Below are positions 10,208-20,574 of a stretch of 64,000 nucleotides of DNA, in pieces. Within the stretch, counting starts at the first letter, position 1; each line of letters opens with the position of its first letter. The stretch lies in NCBI GenBank assembly GCA_963921795.1, contig OY997659.1:27444085-27508084 (forward strand). The letters are read 5' to 3'. The translations under genes and the position numbers were made by a program. The DNA is from Nannobrachium achirus. Lineage: Eukaryota; Chordata; Actinopteri; Myctophiformes; Myctophidae. The notes under the pieces are model-generated. The model was given only the letters and a program-made list of their open reading frames with translations, was not told where the DNA came from and ran no database searches.

Positions 10208-11770
10208 CTAAAAAAAACACCAAAGTTACAGATTAATTTGTGCTGGTCTGACAAAGAAAAGTCTATGTTTTGGTAAAGAGCGAAGAGTATACGGTATGAT
10301 ATAAGGCGTTTGAAATGAGGTGCCATGTTTTTATTTTCTAGATAGTAGGTGTGCCATGTCAACATACATTTTAATGACAACCCATCAAAAATTCAGACAC
10401 ATTTTGGTTGTCACGATCAGGACATTGTTATAATGATCATAGGACTAGCAATAGCAATAATCCACCTATCTCTCCGACTCCTTCCCCAGTCAGAGTTCGG
10501 AATTTCAATGGATGTAGAATTATGTGCAGGATGTAATTTGTTGCAAATTAGGTGACTTAATTGAATTGACCAAGTTTAAAACAATATTTGATTTTTAAAA
10601 TATAAATCACTTCTGCCAGTGTGCCAGTGATCACCCTCCCCTGTGCCAGTGTTGGCACCCGTGCCTAAGGTCGCCTACCCCTGATATAAGGTATTAAAGA
10701 ACTCAGTATACCCTACTGGCTTCACCCACATCTTAGTTGGATTATACCTTCAGCAGTTTAGTACAAATTACTGAAATCCTGGCAAATCATCCTTTCGTGT
10801 ATGATCTCACTAATTGAGGTGAGAGTTCATATAGAACTGGTCTTCCCATGTCCATTTGATACGAGACAGATTGAGGAGGGGAATAAGCTGCACAGTAACT
10901 GACTTTACAAATTCTTATCAGCGCCAAGCCTTCCTGTTTCCTGTATGTGGCACTTCATTTGAGATTTAACTCTCAGCATGGCACCCAGCCAAAAGAACCG
11001 TGGCTACAGTTATCGAACGTAAAGCCTAAAAAAAAAAATCAAGAGAGCAGGGCTTTCAAAAGTAACTAATGGAGCTTCTTTCATGTGTCAGCTCCCTGCT
11101 GTGGTCCCGTCTCATCCGTGGCACCACTGTAGCGTGGGGGTGAGACAGGGGCCGGCCTTGTTTTGGCAAAATAATCAGTTACGCTGTGCCAATGAGCACA
11201 CTTTGAGAGAGGATGGTTGGTGGCGAAGGATCCGGAAGCTTTTTATTGCGGTGCTCTGCGCGCAACTCGCAAATTGGTGTCAGAAGAAAGATTGCTACTG
11301 GAGAAAAGGAGATGGGTTCAAGAACCCATTCCCCCTAAGCAAATGTTCCCCATTAGCCGCAAGAGAATAGATTCAGACAGTCTGAGGTCTTAACCTGTTA
11401 ACCCCTTCTGGCAGAGGTTTGTGACTCATTTGGCCTGGCCCGAAGGAACATTCTAGTCCTAGAGAATAGCAGCCTTTTGTTAATAAAATGCCAGACACCC
11501 TATATTCACCCCTCAGGCAAAAGGCAGTAAAACAGCTTACATGGACTTGCTATGAGTTGTCCAAATACGATAAAGAATTCCATAAAGCACTTTGAGAAAC
11601 AGCCAATTCATTCAGTGGCTAGCTTCCTGAATGTGTCACCTGCATTATAAAACATTCCCCAGGGAAGTGAGGTCTGGAACAACTTTATTTTCCATTCAGG
11701 GGCGAGGAGAATAATTCCAGCGTTGGAGCCCTAGCTTTAACAACCTTACAGCAGTGCTGCAAAGTGGTAT
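10208..11770. other. farp1 intron, apparently unique sequence
   Basis: Nothing identifiable as exon, terminal inverted repeat or tandem repeat. Copies of the palindromic repeat family start just to the right, at about 11774. Confidence 0.45.
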
Positions 11771-11773
11771 TGG

Positions 11774-11829
11774 GCAAAAATAGATCTACAACCTCACAAC
11801 TAGTGAGCTTGTATATTGGCTGATTCTGG
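11774..11829. repeat. palindromic repeat family P1, copy
   Basis: Left half carries AAAAATAGATCTACAACCTC and the right half GTGAGCTTGTATATTGGCT, a degenerate hairpin of the family described at 26818-26900. Confidence 0.6.
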
Positions 11830-11987
11830 CAAAGAAAAAAGGAGCAGACAAACAGTAGAGCCCGGTCGGGACCCATTTGTGGGTCGCGGATACATTTTTG
11901 TCACAAATGAATAACCCTTCTAAAGATTTCCACAAAGATTCGCACATTTCATGAGTTGAAAACAAATTAAAACGTAAGAAGTAGTGA

Positions 11988-12060
11988 AAACGCAGATCTG
12001 CTAACTCGCAAAGCGGCACAAAGCAGCATGTTGTGAGCTTGTACATTTGCTCTTTTCACT
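11988..12060. repeat. palindromic repeat family P1, copy
   Basis: Right arm TTGTGAGCTTGTACATTTGC is clear; left arm GCAGATCTGCTAACTCGCA is diverged. Confidence 0.6.
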
Positions 12061-12138
12061 AGTTTGGGTCCTAGGCAAACGTCTAATTTCTCTTTTGAGT
12101 CTTGAGCTAAAAGGTTTAGGAATCACTGGTCTAGACGA

Positions 12139-12324
12139 AGGGAATCCCCATCTTCTTCTCAAGCAGCATATGGATGCATCAACCAAGCAGATGTGCTATG
12201 GCTATCAAAGCCATCTCCACAACGCTGCTAAGGAGCCCCGTGTCTACTGTGTGCAAAGTGGGCTGATCCACTGATGCACAGTAGCAGGTTCAGATCGCTT
12301 ACAGTACGACATGCGGCATGTTCC
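12139..12324 (+). pseudogene. inverted partial copy of the large farp1 exon
   Basis: On the plus strand this region repeats the minus-strand sequence of the large exon (7308-7502), including a 42-base identical block that encodes DASTKQMCYGYQS in both places. Further matches run through GTGCAAAGTGGGCTG and the ACAGTAGCAGG / CGACATGCGGCA words, with small indels. It has an in-frame stop (TGA at 12272-12274) and no splice sites of its own. It sits 23 nt downstream of the 12347-12461 exon, antisense to farp1. Confidence 0.9.
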
Positions 12325-12346
12325 ATCAGCAATACATATCACTTAC

Positions 12347-12461
12347 ATATTCTTTGAGTGAAATTCCATGATCTTATCCATCAGAGCCATTTGATCTGGG
12401 ATGTAGTTGTTATTGAGAAGGTGTGACCTGCACTGGCTCTCCTCAAAGTCCCCAATCTCAG
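12347..12461 (-). CDS. farp1: farp1 exon: FERM F2 lobe
   Basis: A 115-nt exon, phase 1 in and phase 2 out, encoding (S)EIGDFEESQCRSHLLNNNYI then PDQMALMDKIMEFHSKN. FARP1 has SEIGDFDEALDREHLAKNKYIPQQDALEDKIVEFHHNH. The motif SEIGDF is common to FERM F2 lobes. The acceptor is TGCTGTTTAG and the donor GTAAGT. The inverted exon copy begins just inside the following intron. Confidence 0.94.
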
Positions 12462-12947
12462 CTAAACAGCACATGTGAAGAGAAGACAGAATTCATAATT
12501 ATCATAAAACAGTCCAACTATTATCACTGCGTCTTATCCACTATAGTGTAGGTTGATGAAAATGACAGGCTTTTCCTTATCAATAAATACTAAATAGCAA
12601 TGATAAGGGTCCGTTGATTTAATCACTTACATGCACACTATAAGGCAATTACAGTAAATAAACAGATTAAGGTAACGTTTATAGTCATGGCAATAATTTA
12701 GATCAAACTGAAGAAGTACCATTCTCAGAAAAGGCCCAGTGTTTCAAAGCACTGCCACGTTTGGTTATTCTGAGCCTGTTCTGCCAGATTACATGCAGAC
12801 ATTCGACTGAAAGGTATCCATAGCAACCCATGGATTTTTGATTTGCTATGCTACGCAGTATGCTGTTGACACTGTTTGAGGATGGCTCTGCATGCAAAAC
12901 CAATGTGTTTTCTGACACAGTTTTGTGCTCTCCACTCTGGTCTCCTG

Positions 12948-13356
12948 GGCTAGAAGTGTTTAGAGAGTCTTACACCGTGTTCATTTCGTCGACTGCCTTT
13001 TTTCACTGACGAAAGCCAAATAAAAACGTAATAAAAACTGAGCTATGGTGACTAAAACTAAGACTAAATGTATTGCCAATTTCATCAACAAATAAAAACT
13101 AGACTAAAATGTTAGGGAGGGACTAGTGGAGAATAGATCCAGGAGAACTAAAAGGCAATAATTTCATGTTCAAAATGTTTCAAATCTAACTAAAATCTTC
13201 GACTAAAAATATATTATTACTTAATCGACTAAAACTAGACTAAAACTAAAAATAAAATCTGATGACTAAAATACGACCAAAACTAAATGAAAATGTATTC
13301 AAAAGAAGTAAGAAAAAATTAACACTTCTAGGCTAGAAGTGTTAAGAGTCTTACAT
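12948..13356. repeat. ACTAAAACTA-type element with duplicated flank
   Basis: About 12977-13325 is an A-rich repeat with many CGACTAAA/GACTAAAACTA words, starting GTGTTCATTTCGTCGAC and ending AAATTAACAC, a pattern common in fish hAT-like elements. A 26-27 bp flank (GGCTAGAAGTGTT..AGAGTCTTAC) occurs at both 12948-12974 and 13331-13356. The right copy overlaps the 5' splice site of the exon at 13355. A near-perfect palindrome AACACTTCTAG/CTAGAAGTGTT lies at 13321-13343. Confidence 0.6.
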
Positions 13357-13452
13357 TGGATAATATGGGAGACCAACAGCGCAGCACTAGTGTCATTACA
13401 GGTCAGACGTCCACAGGCCAGGTCCTGTTTTATCTGAAGGGCAAACAGGTAC
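13355..13452 (-). CDS. farp1: farp1 exon: FERM F2 lobe start
   Basis: A 98-nt exon, phase 2 in and phase 1 out, encoding [20 protein letters not shown] and [12 protein letters not shown]. The YLFALQxKxDLxxGRLxCxD stretch is the first helix of the FERM F2 (acyl-CoA-binding-like) lobe and nearly matches FARP1. Splice sites are CTTTTCCAG and GTAAGA. The opening G completes the Arg codon left by the 14433-14511 exon. Confidence 0.96.
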
Positions 13453-14328
13453 CTGGAAAAGATATATACAAAAGAGTCGACATGATTCAATCAAGTGGAC
13501 ATGGCAACTCTCACAGAGCAAAGATCAAATGATCCTGTCGGATGAGCTCCCGGCTAATCAACACCATGGCATGTACTGTATAATTCATATACTGTAGTAG
13601 GCCATCAAAGAGTGTTACGGTATCTGAGGTTTAATTAACCAAGATGACATCTATTTGACATCTCCTTGCTTTATGAATACTTTATTACAACACAGGACTC
13701 ATACTAGAGGCGGGGGGGGGGTTCTCAAGGCTTGTTACATCACCGCCGTGAATGACAAAACAGGATAATTGTGAACAAGTCCCAGTCAAAAGAGAACGCG
13801 AAATCAGGAAATCATTAGCTCCGTGAGGCCTAAATGAGAAACATGGCAGGCATGTGATGGGAATTACACGGCTGGGAGGAAATAAATCTTTACGGAGGGC
13901 TGAGGCACATTCTTCAATTCCGCATTAGCCAATCACTTTTAGTCACATCGAAGCCATTTACGCAAACTGACATGCAATTGCATTATATCCACCGACACAC
14001 GTAAAGGATGGAGCCATTTACCATGCTAATCGTCAACACATATTGCTGGCTGCCACAGTATGTCACATTCGACATTTATAAACGGTAGAATGAACAGAAA
14101 TTCCCTTCATATTGTACAGTATTTTCTTTATTCTCCACGTGATAAATATCATGACTTGTATGTATTGCACTGTTTGTATTACAAATATTCTTTACTACTC
14201 TCATGCCATTTTGCTCAAATAAAGAACATTTGAAACTAAAGGTAAGCCACATTCAGCATTACAGGTGCATTGCCACATGGCTGTGGAAAAAAAGGCCTGC
14301 AGCACAGAAATTAAACATTTTGTCTGTG

Positions 14329-14329
<1 letters not shown>
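13453..14329. other. farp1 intron
   Basis: A/T-rich; only a short poly-G run near 13712-13721 stands out. Confidence 0.5.

Positions 14330-14425
<96 letters not shown>
14330..14425. repeat. (GT)n microsatellite abutting an exon
   Basis: Nearly pure GT with one TT interruption near 14368. In the farp1 transcript it is (CA)n beginning at intron position +8 after the 14433-14511 exon. Confidence 0.98.
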
Positions 14426-14426
<1 letters not shown>

Positions 14427-14432
14427 CCTCAC

Positions 14433-14511
14433 CGTGTGAGTTCCTCCAGAAGCTGGGCATGGTCCGGAGGAAAGAACTTCACCACAAACCTCAGCACCGT
14501 GTTCTTCGGCC
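14433..14511 (-). CDS. farp1: farp1 exon: FERM F1 lobe end
   Basis: A 79-nt exon, phase 1 in and phase 2 out, encoding (R)PKNTVLRFVVKFFPPDHAQL and LEELT. RPKxVxxxFxVKFFPPDxxQLxEExTRY is typical of FARP F1 lobes. The 3' site is TTTCTACAG. The 5' site is GTGAGG, and only seven intronic bases separate it from a ~95-nt CA repeat. Confidence 0.95.
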
Positions 14512-14750
14512 CTGTAGAAAGAGAGAAAGAGATCGAAGCGATTGACAACATTCTCATGGCAGCTCTTTTGTTAGTTAAAAAAAAAACAACAACATCCAAA
14601 TGAAATGCCTGAAGGGAATTAATTTTTTTTCCCATTGTGGTTAGTGTTGGCTGAACAGAAGTCCCTTACAGTCAGTGTAAAAAAGCATGTATCCTTCTTT
14701 AACCCATTAAAACTCAGGAAAGCATGTGTTTTTTGATTTTTGCATTGGCT

Positions 14751-14808
14751 ATTCAAAAACAGCAGATATAAAGACTGTGAGCTTGTACATCTGCTATTTA
14801 TTTTTGAA
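14751..14808. repeat. palindromic repeat family P1, copy
   Basis: Left arm AAAAACAGCAGATATAAAGAC, right arm GTGAGCTTGTACATCTGCTA; ends in complementary TTCAAAAA / TTTTTGAA. Confidence 0.7.
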
Positions 14809-14986
14809 AAATCATTAAATGTGTGAGAACCACTGATTTAGAAGGCATTTGTAGAATCTACCTCAGTTCAAATCAACAGCTTTTCTGATTGCTCTCAAGT
14901 ATGGATTCTTTTCAAACTATGTTACTCATTAAGAGCAATGTTGTCATATGAAGGTTTTTATGCTGCTAATAAGGAGAGTCACTTAC

Positions 14987-15029
14987 GTCTGAGCTGTTTG
15001 ATAATGGGCTTGATGAGGTCTAACCAAAC
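14987..15029 (-). CDS. farp1: farp1 exon: FERM F1 lobe, VWLDL helix
   Basis: A 43-nt exon, phase 0 in and phase 1 out, encoding VWLDLIKPIIKQLR. FARP1 has VWLDLLKPIVKQIRR; WLDLxKxIxKQ is the conserved end of the ubiquitin-like F1 lobe. Splice sites are GGTTCACAG and GTAAGT; the trailing C pairs with GG of the next exon to give Arg. Confidence 0.95.
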
Positions 15030-15252
15030 CTGTGAACCAAAACAAAATGATCACCATCTTGCTATTCAGGGTAGAAACATTTACAAGCAAAAACATTTAT
15101 TTACAATTTTAAGTACTTTTACTTTTACTCCACTACATCTCAGGCAAATATTGTACTTTTACCCCACTAAAACTATTTGAAAACTTTAGCTACAAGTTAC
15201 TTTGTAGATTTAGATTATTATTAAAAAAACACTTCAGCCCTATATACTTTGG

Positions 15253-15330
15253 CTATTTGAGAATAGCTGTTCCACAAGCTTGCTTTGCGACGCGTTGTGA
15301 GCGTGTACTGTAGATCTGCTATTTTCAAAA
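15253..15330. repeat. palindromic repeat family P1, copy
   Basis: GAATAGCTGTTCCACAAGCTT at left against TTGTGAGCGTG..TAGATCTGCTATTTTC at right, centre GACGCGTTGT. Confidence 0.6.
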
Positions 15331-15405
15331 GATGTTTATACATATTAAAACTGTGAAATTGGACATTCTGCATAATGAGTACTTTTACTTTAAGTGTATT
15401 TTAAT

Positions 15406-15910
15406 GGGAAAATCCCAGTTGTCCTACGCCCAGTTGTCCTACGTCCCAGTTGTCCTACTGTGTCCCAGTTGTCCTACTGTAGCCAGTAGCTACATGTAGC
15501 CTACCCCCACCTCAGCATTCGTACAGCTACTCAAGTAGTGTACAGCTCTCGCCGAAAATTCGCCATCCTACTGCTGTAATTATTGTCCACGACATTGCAA
15601 GCAGCGCGAAGGCCAGCGGACCTTGGTCCTGCTCTTCGCGCCCGAGCGCCGCAGGCGCGAGTGCCCGCGAAGAGCGGGCCAGGGCCGCGCGGCCGGCGGA
15701 GCGCCTCGCGAGTTACGAAGCCGTGGTGAATGCAATCGTTATATTTATGCCCAGGCCGTAAGGCCTGGGCAAGCGCACGATAAACGCATGAATGGGATGA
15801 AGATTGCTTGCTTTACAGTCTGTTCGCGGACTAGCCCATACAGCCAGGCTACAGTAGGACAACTGGGACACAGTAGGACAACTGGGACGTAGGACAACTG
15901 GGACTAGCCC
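15406..15910. mobile_element. foldback element with CCAGTTGTCCTAC-repeat arms
   Basis: A 505-bp element flanked by ATTTTAAT on both sides (15398-15405, 15911-15918). Each end holds three to four tandem copies of TCCCAGTTGTCCTAC, inverted at the right end (GTAGGACAACTGGGA), giving complementary arms of about 75 nt. The interior, roughly 15600-15780, is extremely G+C- and CpG-rich in an otherwise A/T-rich intron. The 8-bp duplication suggests hAT-type insertion. No protein is encoded. Confidence 0.85.
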
Positions 15911-16023
15911 ATTTTAATGTCAATACTTTTATACTTTTACTGTAAATGTATACATTTCAGTAGTGATACTTTTACAAACAAGTAACAAACGTGAGTACTT
16001 CTTCCACCACTGCCCAGACTCAC

Positions 16024-16128
16024 CATCATCTTGTGGTGGTCCTGAAACTCTAAGCCAAAGTAGTCGCCCTCGATGAGGTTCATGTGGGAGCACACCAAGT
16101 CAAACAGCACCTTGCCTGAGGCTCTTTG
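16024..16128 (-). CDS. farp1: farp1 exon: FERM F1 lobe
   Basis: A 105-nt exon, phase 0 at both ends, encoding [20 protein letters not shown] then [19 protein letters not shown]1 has [36 protein letters not shown]. GxxLLDxVCxxLNLxExDYFGLxF is the standard ubiquitin-like F1 signature of FERM domains. Acceptor TTCTTTTCACAG, donor GTGAGT. A hAT-like end lies 11 nt into the following intron. Confidence 0.96.
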
Positions 16129-17658
16129 CTGTGAAAAGAAGGGGAAAGGAAATGTCTGTGAATTTCAAAGCCTTGTGTCGCACTGGATAAATAAACACAT
16201 AAATAAATAAAACACCAAGCATTGGCATTCATCGTCGTTTTTGGAACAATTTCTTGTTGTTTTCCTTTGTGGCAATGTGACATCTGACAGTCTTCTAAGC
16301 CAATCAAAAGCCATTAAACGTCAGAAAACCCTTAATGACAGAGAAGCTTGAACACAGAAAGACCAACACAGAATAAATGGCATTCCCTCCCTGGCTGACT
16401 TAAACGCCACCGCCCTCCCCTCATCCCCCCCTCATGCCTCAAAGGCTCTCAGTTGCGAGCTCAAAACAAGCTGAGGGGGGAGGGGGGGGGGGGGGGGGGG
16501 GCACAACAAGGGGTCAGGCCAGGCAGAGCTGTCCCTGAGACTTTGTTCTGCATGTCCAGTGTCACAGAGTGAGTCCCCTCAGTGGCATTTTCCCCCTGAG
16601 GGACTGGCGACTGGACCATCAACAGCCTTTGAAACCGGTGCAGCAGAGTCAAGAGAGGTGGGTGATTACCTCACCTAATACCCAACACAACAGCAGCTAG
16701 GAAGATGGTCGCAGTGGAAACCTCCTCATGCCTTAACATTTCGCCAATGAGCTCTAATCTTTTTAGAAATAGAACTGTCAACGGCAACATTACATGGAAT
16801 GTGTGAGGAAAACGTTAACGTATGGTCTAGCATTGCAGATACGCTTAAGGATATGATTGACGCTGTCATTACACAGTAGTAGGAACTTTGCACTGGTATG
16901 CCCTGATTTTCGTGATACCGTTTGTCCTGGGAGGGGTGGGTGGGTGAATGCATCTTGTTTTTGTTTATTTTATTAATTTTTATTCATGAAGTATCTATGT
17001 TTATTACATAATTGTAATGTTTCTGTCATGAATACAAATAATTGATAACAGAAAAGCCTGACATTCCAAAGGACAAATCTCAGGCACAACATCACGACAA
17101 CCCCAAAAGGTCACTGTTGTCTCGTCATAAAGACAAATCTCACTGTTAGGAATAAAACAAATGTGAGGGATTACCACGAAAAACCTAGAGCCAGCTGAAG
17201 ATGTCCTGAGAAGACAGATAGACAGATACTATATAGCAGAAAGATGGGACATCTCAGCCAGGCGGCATTTGCCTGTGATTGGTTTGCATCAGAGTGCAGC
17301 GTACCGCAGCTATGCGATTGTTTACAGTACCAGTTCCCCCTGGCTGGGATAATAACCCAGTCTCACTCTGTTTAGAGTGTGTTTCCAATCCTTTGTGCTC
17401 ACCAACATCTCCCCTCCCTCACGTCGAAACCAAATAATAAGACTGTTTATCACAATGACACAAACCTCTTTGGGAGTTAAGATTTAGGAAGGATTTTATC
17501 GAATCAACTTAATTTGTGCAACGGCTCCTTGTTTCCTCTGACATTAAAGGATTTACCCTCTAGGAAATCTGTGTACGACTAGTGCTTCATTGAGAAATGG
17601 TATGTCCATTAATTTTAACAGAATAAAACCTTCAGTCATTCAGCCCTCATTAGTCCGA
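16129..17658. other. start-proximal end of the 35.6 kb farp1 intron
   Basis: No exon seen. A poly-G-rich run lies at about 16476-16501. The remainder looks unique and A/T-rich. Confidence 0.5.
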
Positions 17659-17837
17659 GCGTTTCAGGCAAAAATCGTGCACTTTATGAAAGAATCATGA
17701 CATTTGGCACACAGTTAGAACATGCCATATGGAACATTTTTGGCTATAGGGGCATCGCAGATTTGTCTTGGGAAACTTGTGGGAGCCAATCAAAGTTGGG
17801 CTCTCATAGACTTTACTATCTATACTATAATTTTGCG

Positions 17838-17990
17838 AATGTCTGACTGAGTGAGTGAGTGAGTGAGTGTCTGTCTGTCCCAGCGTTTCTCCTCGGTGGC
17901 TGGAGCAATTGACCTGAAATCGCATCACTATCAGCATATGAACACACCTGACATAACTGTGAAGGCCGTTTGTCACTTACACAAATCGTA
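17838..17990. repeat. dispersed repeat R1 (copy 1)
   Basis: Starts near TTTTGCGAATGTCTG, with CAGCGTTTCTCCTCGGTGGC and GACCTGAAATCGCATCAC; the complementary copy is at 20448-20560. The family is not identified. Confidence 0.7.
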
Positions 17991-18091
17991 TGCTGTATAT
18001 TTGCATTTTAATGGTGTATCTACTATCTATTCTGCATATAGCATGAGGCGCATCTATTCTGCATCTAGCTTGAGGCAAAATGTTTAACCAG

Positions 18092-18094
<3 letters not shown>

Positions 18095-18129
<35 letters not shown>

Positions 18130-18130
18130 T

Positions 18131-18173
<43 letters not shown>
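18095..18173. repeat. (GT)n followed by a 43-base poly-G run
   Basis: GT repeats to about 18129, then uninterrupted G at 18131-18173. Such a run should form G-quadruplexes and is also prone to assembly error. Confidence 0.95.
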
Positions 18174-18174
<1 letters not shown>

Positions 18175-19103
18175 GTTGGCTGGCCCTCTTTCAGATGTTG
18201 TCATGTAGATCGGTACACAGTATCTCTGTAGCCTTTAAACGAAACGGGTATTTCTTACATTGATGCTCCTACATATTATCATGCAAGCACCAGAAAGTTA
18301 CTTTCCATCCCTCATATACTGTGTGCACAGTGCACCCCATAACCCACACACTGCACATCATTTCGGAGCTCATATCTTTGAACGGGTAAGGACTAGTAGA
18401 GTAAAATAATACAAAAAATAAATACGCTTTAAGTAGCATGTGAGGGGTCAAACTAGGTGTTTTTCGGGATTCTGAATCCAATACAAGCATTTGTTTTGTA
18501 CGAAAAACATTCCTTTCCGAGCAATGGCCGCCACAAAACTGTGAAAAGTGATGACTCATCACTAAACCATAGTTTTATGGGGTCCGTTTTTAGCCCAAGG
18601 AATGTTTTTCCTGCAAAACAAATGTTTGCATTGGATTCAGAATCCCAAAAAACACCTAGTTTGACCCCTCACATGCTACCTAAAGCATATTTATTTTTTG
18701 TATTATTTTACTCTATAGTAAAGTCTATGAGAGCCCAACTTTGATTGGCCCCCACAAGTTTCCCAAGACAAAGCTGCGATGCCCCTATAGCCAAACATTT
18801 TCCATATGGCATGTTCTAACTGTGTGCCAAATGTCATGCTTCTTTCATAAAGTACACGATTCCATCAAAATACTGCCCGAAACGACATCCACACTTCCAC
18901 AAAGTAAGTCGGTTTACACTTCCACAAACAAATCTACGGTATTATAAAATCCATCTTCACCAGACAAAGTGCCCAGGTCACCCACACATCCCACAGCAGG
19001 CTTTTACTCAAGTACTGTAATTACCCATTAAGACCTGAGGCCGATCCAACACATGCCATCTAAATCAGTAGTTCTCACAATCAGTAGTACTTTCATGTTA
19101 TAA

Positions 19104-19124
19104 AATAACAGATGTACAAGCTCG
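19104..19124. repeat. palindromic repeat family P1, half copy
   Basis: Only the arm AATAACAGATGTACAAGCTC is present. Confidence 0.45.
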
Positions 19125-19395
19125 AAGCTCCACCACTGTCACCAGGTTGCCTCATGCAGTGCAGAGGCCAGAGTTGCCATGTCCACTTATTAGAAGCGAC
19201 TTTGGTTTTCGTATTAGTTGTTAAGTTGCTTCAAAATATTGGTAGTTGTGGGTTGCGTTGTTTTTTTTTTGTTTTTTTTGGCTTGTTTCTTTCATGGCAA
19301 GGACCCCCAAATTAATATGCATTGTCCACAGATCCCTCCCATCTGAAAATGTTTTGTGCCATGCAAGATTTGTGTTGTTAAAATGTTTCACAAAT

Positions 19396-19430
19396 ATAAT
19401 ATATATATATATATATATATTTTTTTTATA
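19396..19430. repeat. (AT)n and poly-T tract
   Basis: About 24 bases of AT alternation followed by T. Confidence 0.9.
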
Positions 19431-19622
19431 GCCTAGTCGCTAACCCTAACCCATAGCTTAGTCGCTTCTTTTGGGCTTTGTTTTCATGGACCCGGTAGCT
19501 TATTTCTCTCACAAAACCTGGCAACGCTGGGCAGAGGGCAGCCTGCCACTGGGGACCAGCTGTTTCCATGTGGCTGATGAGGCCACACCACAGGGAGGGC
19601 TGGAGGAGGACGGCCACTGGCC

Positions 19623-19725
<103 letters not shown>

Positions 19726-19827
19726 GTATTTGTACCCTTGTGGGGACATTTGGGGAAATTACATAGACTTCCATTCATTTTATGTGACTGTGCTAACAGT
19801 TTTTAGTCCCCAAATGGTGGGTAATAC

Positions 19828-19934
<107 letters not shown>

Positions 19935-20270
19935 CTGCACTCCAGCCCTCACTGCTGTAGCCTGTGTGCTAACAACGCCCCCAGAGGAGAGAACATGGGA
20001 TTTGGGATATATTGTGAGTAAGGATGTTCGATTAATTCGATATTATGTAATTTTTTTTTGCCGATATCCGATTTTCCAATATTGTCAATTGTCAATATGA
20101 AGACTAGACCTTACCCGTTCAAAGATGTGTGCTCCAAAATATACTGTGCAGAGTGTGGGTTGTGGGGAAAGTTACTGTAACTGGTGCGTGCGTGAGAGCA
20201 TCATGTAAGGAGCAGCTCATGGAGGAGTGTATATTTATTTACCCGTTGGAAGATGAGACACACATCAAAC

Positions 20271-20272
<2 letters not shown>

Positions 20273-20345
<73 letters not shown>
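20273..20345. repeat. (AG)n microsatellite
   Basis: About 73 bases of pure AG. Confidence 0.98.
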
Positions 20346-20347
<2 letters not shown>

Positions 20348-20447
20348 ACAGATCCCATGGCCCGGAGGAACAGACCGTAACCCTGGCAACAGACAGTAGA
20401 AAACGCTAATAAACAGCTTTAATTTGGGAGAAATGAAATTCGGGCTT

Positions 20448-20560
20448 CACAGTTATGTCAGGTGTGTTCATATGCTAATGGTGATGCGATTTCAGATCAA
20501 TTGCTCCAGCCACTGAGGAGAAACGCTGTTTCAGACGGACGGACAGACATTCGCAAAATG
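20448..20560. repeat. dispersed repeat R1 (copy 2, inverted)
   Basis: Complement of 17838-17990; shares GATGCGATTTCAGATCAATT and CACTGAGGAGAAACGCTG. Confidence 0.7.
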
Positions 20561-20574
20561 ATATGTTTGATAGG

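Larger units (their letters stand above)
15060..16013. mobile_element. hAT-like MITE (CAGTGGTGGAAGAAGTA end), split by a second element
   Basis: The right end reads, inverted, CAGTGGTGGAAGAAGTACTC, a common fish hAT terminal motif, followed inward by TACTTTTACT-rich sequence. The same TACTTTTACTTTTACT words occur at about 15110-15180, suggesting the left part. The left terminus is not clear. The element is interrupted by the foldback element at 15406-15910 and carries a P1 palindrome copy. Confidence 0.55.
17659..18882. mobile_element. long foldback element with a split left arm
   Basis: The right arm (18597-18882) is continuous. Its complement is in two pieces: 18397-18515 (inner) and 17659-17824 (outer). 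Shared words include CAAACTAGGTGTTTTTCGGG near the inner arm and CATATGGCATGTTCTAACTG in the outer arm. The loop is 18516-18596. The left-arm gap, 17825-18396, is an insertion of about 570 bp carrying a repeat also found inverted at 20448-20560 and a GT/poly-G tract. Confidence 0.8.
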
